Assembly (NCBI GenBank): GCA_030549495.1
Contig: JAUIRK010001056.1
Location: forward strand, 797,501 to 861,500
DNA: 64,000 bases
Reading direction: 5' to 3'
Origin: Nectonema munidae
Taxonomy: Eukaryota; Nematomorpha; Nectonematoida; Nectonematidae
Every line of letters begins with the position of its first letter. Position 1 is the stretch's first letter. Positions 41,001-53,000 of the stretch are shown here, one piece after another. A program made the translations under genes and the position numbers. The notes below the pieces were generated by a model. That model made no database searches. It worked only from the letters and a program-made list of their open reading frames with translations, and was not told the DNA's origin.

Positions 41001-44000
41001 TTCAAAATAAATTTTTAACTTTTAAATAATTCATACAAACACGTTTAAAATTAAACAAAACATAGCTTTCTATTCAACTCTTAATATTGTGAGAAAGTTG
41101 CACAAAAGCGCACGTATGCATGAAAGAGGTTGGCAAGAGCTGTGTCACCTTAAAAACGATTAAAATGAACACGTTTCGTTTTATTTAGTTAAGCTTTCAC
41201 AACACTACTGATCTTCTGTAATTTGAGAAATACGAATGTAATTTTTTGATAACTTTTGAGGTGGACTTCTGGGAGATTTTTATTTTTTTTCTGTGAAGCC
41301 ACACTCCCCGTGTTTTAAAAAGATTGTCGTAATGGACCCTTTAGTTCCTGGAAGAAAGAACCTAGGTTTTATTATAGAATTCATATAAGCTTATAAATTA
41401 TATATATCCATCCACGTACATTTATCTTTTATTTCTGAATATTTTACTATATCAACCTTGACTATAAAATCATAATCTTCGCGATTAAAAAATCTACCTC
41501 GTAAATCTTCGGAGAGCTAATTTCATTGATTTTCAAGTTTTTTTATTTGAATTTTTATAACATTAAAAATCTTTCCTTTGTAAAATTAAATTCACTATAA
41601 TTTCGATATTGAGCTCAACAAGCAAAAAAACTCATTTTAAGCTAAGTTTCTCAAATTTTTCAGAAATGATTATTATTATTGGCTAAATTAAATTATCTGG
41701 AATTTGTTTTTCAAACTAAACGCGAAATTTTGTCATCGTGAAATTAAAGTACTTTAAAATATTTTTGAGAGGAAATTTCAATTGTGTAATATCTCTGATG
41801 ATATTGAAAATTCAAATATCAACAAAAGAGATATTTGATTAAAAAACATTAACGAATAACTTACATGAGATAACATTACGCCGGGAAATCACATACTTTA
41901 TTCGAGATGGGAAATTATTTTTTGATATTTTGAACATAAATCATGAAATGATTCGGTTTTTAGAAGAGAATCAATAGGTTTTTTTCGTAAGAAATTTAAT
42001 TTATTATTTGTCTCTTCTCTATCTATCTATGTTTATTCTGTTTAATTTTTTTATGAGATGATAAAGCAAGAATTCATTTTGATAATATTTGTTTAGGCTT
42101 TGGTTTCATAATTTTCGAAAATGAGGATTCTTGTGAGAAAGTTTGCGAAATTCACTATCATGAAATCAATAACAAAATGGTAAGTCAAAATCTCTCCATT
42201 TTGTGTCTTTTGGCTTTATAAGGTTGGCAGTCTTTTTTGTTAAAAACTTGAATAGCACACTTTGCCCAGTAAATATATAATATTACTATTTTGAAATATT
42301 TATATATATATCTCTATCGCTCGTAGCCAGACAGGGTTGAGGGGGCAGTTGATCCCAGATTAATAATAAAATTTAGAAAATATTTACACACAGGTACAAT
42401 TATTTTGTCAGTTTAGATAAGTGTTTCTCAAACTTTTCCTACCCCTAGAAAGCATTACTTCAAAGAAATGCCCCCTTTTATTTCAAGGAAACACTCTTTA
42501 CTTATAAAATATTTTTTGTTTCAGGATAAAAAAAATGAACAAGCTTTCATGCGGCCCTTAAGTTCTGTGTTTATCTTCCAAATTTAAGTGTGCGGTTCGA
42601 TTTTACTTAAATTATTTCTGATATCTTACTCTAACATTGTCTATACGCTTTCTTTCATTACTTAAAATTGAATTTAAAACGCTAATTCCTACAGTTGATC
42701 CGACGAAATTGTGACAGGTTTTGAGACAGTTGATATACCCAAGTCCGTAGTCATATAATAAAATAAGAAATGTTATTGTGTTAATCAATAGTATTATTTT
42801 ATATCTACATAAAAATTGGCATGCCAATTTTGAGAAATGAAGATTTATCTTTGCTAAAATAGAGCGTTTGAAGAAGAATCAGTTTCAAATACGTAGAACA
42901 AATATATTAAACTTTTTAAAGATAAAAATTTTAAAAGATTGTGTACTTTTTTAAACCTGTTAAGTTTTTTTAAAAAAACCCTTCTACAATATCAACACTA
43001 GTAACTATGATATTAATTAGGTTTTTTTCATTACATTATATTATATTTATTGAATAGATATATTTATTTGAATTGACGATCTGAAAATATACGTAGGGAA
43101 CACAATTCAGTGGACTAACAAGGTCTGGTTGTATAATAATAATAATAATAATAATCACACATGGTGTTATCATCCGCTTTGTATGTTATCGAAATTTGCA
43201 TGGACAAAAATGCCCAGAGAAATATCCGCTTTTTATATTCATTTCTTCTTTTAGCTTTTCCTACAAATAAGTGGACCAAAACTATAAAATTGCGTATGAA
43301 TAATAAATATTCTAACGTTTTTTCAATGTAATACACTAATATACTTTTTGTTATTTTATTTTCCATTTTTGTGAGAATATTTAGGCAATTTAAAATATTA
43401 AAATCAACTTACAAAATCAAGATTTATGAAAAGCGCATAACATTATGGTAGAAATAGAAGCGCAAAGATTTATTTCTTCTAGAAAATTAAGAATTTTTGA
43501 GTGTTATGAATAGTTAATTAAAATTTGTCAATGCAGTCCAATTAAATTAGTCATAGATATGCCAATCTTCTAGCAATGATAAGGCTTATTGAATCCATTG
43601 TGTCTGCATCATGGATAGGCTCCATTGTGGTCTGCATCACTCAGGCACAAACGTTCAAAGGCCCTAGATTACGAACAGTGCATTCAGGGATTACTGAATG
43701 AAAACAAACGATAGAGGAAATTCTAAGATTTTTTTACCCAAAAAATGTAATGCTTGATTTAATGAAAAGACATTTTTAATCATTTTAATTATGCAAATGA
43801 AGTATATTTAAAGATTTGAAATTCTTTGCATTCTCCATAATTATTTTATTCAATGCTTTTTCTTGCCAAACAGTATAGTGATAGCGATATCCAAGTTTTT
43901 AATCAAATTTAATCCTAGTGCATCAAGTTGTATATTTTTTTTAATCAAAAAGGCAGTCTCAGAGTGATATAATGAACAGCTTCTACTATTATATATACGA

Positions 44001-47000
44001 TACTTTACCTATTTTTCTAAATACAAACATTTATATTCTTAATGCCATAAACATATAATGTTTTTATCCAGCGATAATTTTAGCATTTGGTTGCACTGAG
44101 TAAAGATGTGTCTTGTTCAGACAGAAATGGCGCTATAAAATCGTTTAGAGATTTGCGCACCTTATTTTGCATGATAAAATTTCTGTACTGCGTTGATAAC
44201 GGTGTCAGATTCAAAACTTCGTTCCTCTTAAATTGTTTAGCATATCAATATGTAATTTGATTTTCTGACAAGAGTTGTATATCAGATGCGTAAGATGATA
44301 TAAGTTTATATTCCTTGTGTAACACGAGTACTGTAGTTTCTAAATCAGCCTCTGTTTCCATTATATATGTGTAGATGTCTTTTTATCATTTCAGAAGAAG
44401 CATTTTTCTAAGTAAATTTTAAACTTAGTTTGTACATGTTAGTTACGCGTGTGAGGCTTTTATTGTGTAAATGTGAAAGTCAATTATGATAGTGCGATCT
44501 TGCTTATTTTCCATAAATTGCCTAATTTTTTGTAACTTTTATTGGACTTCAGTAGGGACAAAAAAGACTTGCTTTAAAATCCTTTGAGTGGTCAATATTT
44601 TCTGTGTAGATATAAAGCTGTCTGATCACTTGTTTCCTTATTTTATTGTATTACAGGTTGAGTGCAAAAAAGCACAGCCCAAAGAAGTCTTGATTGCTCA
44701 AAATAACATGTCTTCTTCCTTATCCAATAAAAATCTGTTCTCCAAAGGTAGTGCTAATTTGTTTCTTGCGATGCATTCCTCTATTTTTTTCCATTATTTA
44801 AAGGTCATTTGAGTAAAGGAATAAGCAACAACAATACACCCTTTTGCTCTGCAAATTCGTATCCCCCTCCCATTTTGCCTCCAATAGCAGGTAAGCCTTC
44901 TTTCTGTATGCAATCATGCTTTTGCGTTCAAGATTACTTTGCCTCTTTTACTGATATTTTCTTTTTTAGCTTTTCAGAATTTAAGTCTCTTCGACAGTTC
45001 AATGCACAATCCGTATTCTTCTGGACCTCCTAAGAATTACTTTTCCTACTCCAACTATCAATGCAGTGAAGTTCCTACGACAGATTCACAGTGTAAGGCC
45101 AAGCTCTCTTTTACATTATTTATTAAATCATTAATAAAATCCAATACAAAATATTTTAGACTTGATAATGCAATAATGCTTGCTACTCTTTATCTCTTAT
45201 TTTGCATACAGATATATTGTAAGAATATTTAGGCAATTTAAAATATTAAAATCAACTTACAAAATCAAGATTTATGAAAAGCGCATAACATTATGGTAGA
45301 AATAGAAGCGCAAAGATTTATTTCTTCTAGAAAATTAAGAATTTTTGAATGATTTTTTAACCAAATAGCTCTTGGTTATTCAAATTTTGGTAATTCAAAG
45401 TGCTATGACTTTTAGGGGCTGCCAATATGAGATCTGCGTAGGCAGCTTTTGTTCTGGGTACATGCTATTGGATCAGGTTTTCGTAATTCGTATGGGAGTC
45501 ATGCAAAATTCAAAAGAAAGTAGAAATAATATTCTTTTTTTCATCTCCTATTCGGGTACAATTTAATAATGTTTCCTGTATTAAGGTTACCCTCAGGACA
45601 AAACTGTTTTGATCTAATAGAAGCATTTATTGTTACCATAGCCACAAAATGGCAATTATTTTAAAAACAAAAAATATTTATGACAATTGGAATGAAATAC
45701 AATAATGTCAAAAGTTTATCATTGGAATGGATGGAGACTTGTTTGGTATCAAAGAGATTGGTCGTACTCCACGTTCTGACCGCCATTTAAGAATGGGCGC
45801 AAGCAGAAGTTCCACTGCAATGTTAAAGCAACTAAAAATAATTCTAACATGATATTTACTTTCTTTTATGCAATTCAAAGAAAAGTTTTCATTGTTTTTG
45901 GGTTAAAATTGGCCTATCAAATCTGAAGTAGATATTGAAAAATATCTCAAAGAGAAGCTCAAAGATGCATTAATTTTTTACTATAATTCTGCCAGCAATA
46001 ATGCACTTCTGATATAGGAAAATCATAATTTTCGCAAAACACTGGTGAATTTCTCAAATATTTTAAGAAGTTGGAAACCTACAAATCACAAAAGATGACT
46101 ATATCAGTAACGTAGCTAGAAATTTGTATTACTTTATATGTTTACCTAAGTCACTTAACAAGTATTGCTTATGACAGCTCTACTCTTTCTATATCTATCT
46201 GTTTCTATGTCTTTTTTCACATTTCCGATTTTATCATGGTGCCTATATTTCTAATTTTCATTTCTCATACCCCACTTTACGAGTCGTTCATCCTCACCGA
46301 TGATTTGCATGAATTTTCAATATTTTCATTGAATTTATTTTTTGTTTATTAAAACAAGACGAGTTTATTATTATATATTTTTTCGATGGAGGGATCTGGC
46401 CTTAAGTGCGCCATAGCCGGTTGCATCGCTGTATCATATATATAACATGAAGTTGGAGTCGACCTAATTTTTCTAAATTTTACTCCGACTTTCAAGGCTG
46501 AAAATATTGCTACGACTTCTTCGATATTAAAGATCTAACAAGTCCTGTTTAACTTTATTACGTTTTCACTTACATTCAGTTTTTAAAATGATTGCTCAAA
46601 ATTAATTCAATTCTTTCGCTCATCTCACGGGAATGTGAAAGAAACTTTTCATTTTTGAGAAGATTGAAGAACTTCTTGAAATTTTCAATGGAGACAGAAA
46701 AACTAACATCTTCGGCCCCTATAAATATAAACTAAGGAGTTTTCATTATCAGAAAGTAGTCAGTTTATATATGTAAATATATCCAAAAAAAACGATTTCT
46801 TCTAATTTGTTTGAAGATTATAAATTTTAATTGTTCCAGAATCCAATTCTTAAAAACAGAATTCAATGATTTATTGAATGCTATACAATTTATTGTGGTA
46901 TCCTTTTTCCAAAACACCTCGCCATGACAGAAAATTTATTAATACTATTCTCATAATATTCATACCAGGACTGGATTAGACCATCTATATTTTGACCCGG

Positions 47001-50000
47001 CAATAATGTTGAACTGCGCTCCGTATAAAAGTGACTTATGGTTTAGCGAACCATACTTAAATTTCGGTTCAGTGAATTTTTTTTAAAGATTTTAGTTGTT
47101 TGAAAATACACTACCCTCATCTAATGTACTATTTAAGCCAAAATAAAAATGTCTTTTCTTGCATGACTTTGCATCAACTTTTTGATGTTGTTTTAAAAAC
47201 TTTTACATTTTTGTACCGGAGTCTTGAAAGATTTAAGAAATGTTCAAGTTTTAAAATGTAACTCGGGTCACATAGAACGGATTAATTGGTCGCCTGTGGG
47301 CTAGGATGTTGTAAAGATACAAGAAAAAGTAGCGAAAACTTGATTATTATAAGTTTAGATGCCTAAGCCATGCGTGACTTGAAAAAACTAAATTAATTTA
47401 AATGTTTACCTTTTTAAATTGGGTTATGAAACTAAAAAGAAAATAAAAATGCGTTGGGTTTAAAAATATCAATATCTTATCAACTTTAGTGTGTCATTGG
47501 AAAGATAAAAATTTAGCATAACTGCAAATTTTAAAATTTATTAGCACGGAATTGCAGAAAGTAGCAAATTTAGCTGAAAATCGCACAATCTGGCACAAAT
47601 GCCAAGCGCCAAGATGAGGAGATGCGGGTATGAGAGCTTCGAGTCCTTTCATATAGACGTTTACTAAATAGATGTATGTATGTATATATAAATATATATA
47701 TATGATATACTAGACATAAAAATCATGCATATTGTCATGGATACCTATTATTTTCACTGTCTTTCTTCCATTTTAGCGTGTAGCAGTGCACCGTATTCAG
47801 GAAGTTGCGACGCCAGCTATTCCCAGTATTACGCTCACTCTCCCGACTACCTGGCCTACATCCACGCTGCCCATTTTAACCCGGCCCAGCCGTTCCCAAG
47901 TAAGCCTTCTTTTCTTCCTCTCTTTTCCTTGTCTCTAGTTCTCCATGAAGAAAGCCCCCTCTACATCGGCATAATAATGCAATGCCTTCAAATTATCAGG
48001 TTCTTTGGCCTGCATCAAAGTATGTGCATAGACGGTTCATGTTGTATTCGAACTCAAAATCTTGCGGTATTGAAGTCACGCAATTCGCACTTCAACTTCA
48101 GAGCCCTACGTTTCCATAGTGGACATTTGTCCAGTTAATAAGTGTGAAAAGGGAGTTTTTCTAAGGCATAAAAATTTATTTGTGTATACTCACATTAGTT
48201 ACTCACTGATATAGCACTTAGTTTGTAAGAAGTGTTGTCTTATTAATCAATATGTTATTATAATAGCCAATTTTATGCCAATGATTAATTATTTCCATCA
48301 GAAACTCTAGCAGTTTTTACATAAATAATGAAAAATAAAAATTATTTTTTTTTGAAATATAAGAAGAAAAATGATTAAAAACAGGCATAGATCTCGATCT
48401 TCTGATTTAAATTTTAAAAATAGTTTAATGCTTCTTACCAATGGATCTAGCGAAATTTTATGAACTTGGCAACGGCAATACAATTTCGAAAATCACATTG
48501 ACATACTTTATACATAAAAAAATTATAGGATTTTTTGATTTCAATTTTTTGTCTTTTGAATGCTTGTATTTTAAACTACAACTCTCACTTTACACTGTAA
48601 AATTTTTTAGATGATGTAAAAGCATACAAATCGTATGTTTGTAATTGAATTAAGAGAGAGTAAAATTGATTTTGTGTGTATGATCATCATCAGGAAAGAA
48701 ACTATTTATCGCAAATAAAGTTTGTTTTAAACTATAAGATATTTAGCGATAAAAGTAGTTATAAGAATTTTCAAAGTTTTATGCTAACAAAAGAAAAAAA
48801 ATCAAATCCTATTTTGATGGCTTTTCTTTAAAATTGACTAAAAACCGTCAAAATTGTTTTTAGAGTACCTTCATTAGGTAAGACTGAGTTAAAATAAATT
48901 CATATTAAGTATCTGCTACATATTTCTTTCTTTGATTAATATGATATCTCCAAAATATCTCGTCGATGTAAACGGTCCGACTCCGTCCTGCTAAGGAATC
49001 AAGATAGATAGATATGTATTGGCCAAGATTTCGGTGTCCTCATTGCCATTCTTTGAAGGGATTGAAATCGGATTTATTAGAGATATATAATTTAATATAA
49101 TAGATGATCTAGTGTTATCATCCTATGTATTAAATCCTATTAAGCTGGAGATTTTGCTATGTGTGAAAGTTTCCTTACACTTTGGTAGGAGCAGCGATTG
49201 TTCTGTTGGTTTCATGAATTCGCTTATTTAGGTAGTTTCTATTTCACTGTTCCATTGGGATACGGAGAAAAGTGGGCAAACGACAAAAGTGTTCATGTTC
49301 ATTCATTAAATATTCAAATAAACTTAAAATGTACAGGAAAAATTTGAAAAAGATGATGATGATACGTGTGCTGATGAGAATGATGTTGGTGATAATGCTG
49401 CTGTTGATGATGATGATAATAATGTTTATTGATGATGCTGGTGATGATGATGATATCAATGTATATTTTATTAAGTAGAAATAACTGATTAACAGAAAAA
49501 TAATTAAGAAGATATTGCCTGTTTTATGATAGATGAAAGCAATTACATGCTTATCATCATAGTCTAGTTAGCAATAGTTAGAAGCCTGCTCAAATTTTGT
49601 TTAAGTTAAGTTAACTTTTCTCCTAGAACCGTTCCATCGGAGATTTCTCTTTTCCTGTATACAAAAAGATTAGCGAATGCTCCAAATAGGTGATACCTTT
49701 GCCTCGGTATCTCAATTTTATCTCTTTTTTTAATAGTATTTAAAAGACTTATTTGTCTTATGACTGGATTTTCCATATTAGTTTTCTTAGAATGAATATT
49801 TGAAATCTATTTTTTCATTAGCGCCCACTTCTTTGATATAATATGCAAATTTGAGCTATATTTAATTATATGCAGTAATGTAGACAGTAATTTGAACAAG
49901 AGCCCACACATTTTTGAGCGTGTCAAATATTTTTATAGCACATAATTATATAAGAACTCTATGATTAAAAGCCTAAAAGTTTATTCCTATTAATTGCCCT

Positions 50001-53000
50001 CTGAAGCTTCTTTTAGTCCCGGCCCCATTAAAATAAGGTTTGCCCCTCCCATTGATCAGTTTTATCCCCCACGCTCCGCTTGATCATGCCTGAATATTCT
50101 AGAATGAAAGCTGTTGTTCCTGACAGCTTTTGGATGTTAACAATATTGAAGGAGACACACAGGAAGCTGAATCGAACTGAATGATAGAAAAGAGCTTTCT
50201 CTCTATTGTTCAGAATAATCTTTTCTAAATATTTTTGATAGTCTTATCATCATTCATTCATTCGCTCTCAAAGGGAGCAGGTTTTTGTCCTGGCAAGCCA
50301 AGGTCGACCATGATCCTGTAGCGACTTCTCCATCTTCGATCTTGAGATTCCTTTTCTTCATGTCCTCTTTAACGGCATCCTCCGATCTTTTTTTCGGCCT
50401 ACCTCGCTTAGCTTGTCCAGTGATGCTTTCATTTCGTAACTCTTCGTCAGTCTTTGTGGCTTCATTCTCTCCAAGTGTCCTAGCCAAGGTCTTATCAAAA
50501 AGTTATACGTAATAAAATTTTCGTTGGTTTTTCTAAAAATACTTTACTTTATTGACCTAAAATACTCTTAAATACATGTGTACCATTTGTACACGTAAAA
50601 TCAACCGTGTTGCAAAATGTACTGCTATCTTTGAAGTTTAAAAGTAAAAGTAGGAGTGGTCCATCGAAATTTTTTCATGAAAATAAGGTCGATGGACCAA
50701 AAAAGGTTGAGAAACACTGGGCCCTAGGGCACCACGGACTCCAGTTTGAAAATCACTGAGATAGAAGGTAGTGAAGCAATAAGAATTACAAACACGTAAT
50801 TTGACTTCTTACAGTGCAAGTATAATGTGGGGTAATAATGGTAGCGTGTTCATTGGACAAAATTTTTTTTGAAAATTATAAAAACAGTTCGCCCCCTCCA
50901 ATTTAGAGGATGTGCGCCTCTGCCCTTTTTACCACCTATTAAATGTTTTTTGCTAACGGTCAATTTTTTTAATACCTATATAACTCTTACAAATGTGAAT
51001 TTCTTTAAAAAAAATTGAGATACCGAACGTTGCATTATACGAAGAGCGTAATAATAATAATAGGCGAGCTATTAGGATGCTCACTTTCTGATCCACGCAA
51101 TTACAAAAGTAATTTCATTGACATTGAAAATCAGTTCTCTCAAAAACGATATCATTAATTGCAAACAACCTTCACAGATACGCTTTCTAACAAAGACCTT
51201 GATTGCAAGCGCTTTCTTTTTTATTCGAAGCTTTCATTTGTCACTTTGAGAAGACAGGTTGTAATGGAAAATTGAAATTCTTACTGACAGTTAATTACCC
51301 TTCGCAATAATTGATAACAGCAGCAAGCAAAGATTTATCCTTTCTAATGTTGTCATTGCATACTTCGTGTAAAACAAAGGATGTCATTATTTTTGTCAAT
51401 TCTCTTTAGTTCCATTCCTTAACGATTTCTACTTCATAATCTTTTTTATATCATGAAGTATGTTTAAAAAATCTCTAACAAAACCATATTAAATATACTG
51501 TGGATTTTGAAAGAAGACCGTAACTCTTAATTATTTAATTTCTCTGTGATAAATAAAACTGATTGAAACAAATTGAACTTTGGTTAGTTTCGTTTCACGT
51601 AGTGTTGTTCATTTCTGTTTTTATTTACATATACCCTTCTAACAAAATATTTTAGACGCTTAATTGTACACATTTTCTTCTCAAATACATGCCTTGTTCA
51701 TTGGATGCATGGTAGCTGCCAGTACATATACTAAATCAACATTTGGTATTTTGGCCTAAAATATTTCCACCCAATAACAGAATGCGGATTTAATCAAAAC
51801 TACATTTTCTCTGCATTACATTTAAGTAGGTTCATTGGACAAGAAAAGTGACGATTAGTCTTCCAAAATCCTAATCATCAAAGGGCTCAAGTAAAACGGG
51901 GTTTTTTTAAACGATGCATCACAAGTTACACCCAAATTCGTCTTTAAAACCGCTTTGAGGAACAAGTTTTTTGAAGATCTTGGGACACTTGTGTCACACC
52001 GGTCTTAGAAGGTTAAAAGGGTGTGGGGCAGGCTGATCCTTTTGCTAATTGTGTTGCATTGTGGGAAAAACAGTGAAAGGGAACCACCAGAAGTGGTCTT
52101 TGTAAACGGGTGGTTGCTAAATTAAGATTGAATATTCTGAGTGAGGATTGATTGCGAGGGATTGAAACTGGCCGTTTATTTGAGGTGGGCAATGGAGCAG
52201 CTACGACTGTATTTTATTCGTGCCTAAATTCCTTTTTATTTAAGTTACCTAAATAAAAATCCAATCTATAAAAATATCCACATTTTTTTATTTTTGTTAC
52301 TTTTAAAGTGTATAAAAAAAATTAATTTTAATTTATAATTTTGCTTCTTATAACTAGGGCAGTTAAAATTCGATAAAGTCACGTTTCGATTTCTAATAGA
52401 ACTTATACTCAAATACGTAAATAGTTTGTTTTATAAAGTTTGTGTAAAAGAAGCATTTGTAAAAATTTAGCAGGCTAACAAACAAACAACAAGTATTTGA
52501 CATTTTTGGAATTGCTTTTATATACTGAAGAGAATATATTATTTTATTTTTTTAAGTATCTGACAGATCATTTAAAAAAAATATTTGATTGAAAAATCTT
52601 CAAATCTTACAATGAAAGATGGATTTGATTTATATAGAAATATCAAATTTGAAGGTTAAGTATGTGGTATGAGAAACTGCGTGGAAAAATAAAATAATAA
52701 AAAGAAAATCATAAACATATGAAAAAAAGAAGTATATTTACGCATATATATGCTCTTCTCTACCACAGGGGAAAGATTTACAATTTTGGAGTCCTTATAA
52801 ATCTGGGTAAGGAATCATTTTGCTCTTTGTGTTTAGTTGATTTCTCCACCTCCTCAGCAACGTATTCGCGCTACCCGTCTCCCAGTTTGAACGTTTACCC
52901 GCCGAGTCCCGACTTCTATCCCGAATCCTACGATCCGTACCACGCATACAACTTCTACTCCTACCTCTCCCTCTACTCGAACATGGCAACCGCTTACCCG

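Noticed and set aside
42415-42480. hAT terminus (gtgtttctcaaacttttcc)
   Set aside because: Resembles a hAT end but has no partner, no TSD and an imperfect first base.
46967-47010. DNA transposon end (caggactggattagacc)
   Set aside because: Only one terminus-like motif; no inverted partner or duplication found.
47725-48138. Stand-alone 137-aa protein
   Set aside because: The open frame merely extends Musashi exon 11 through its acceptor and donor; the homologous part is limited to 47777-47899.
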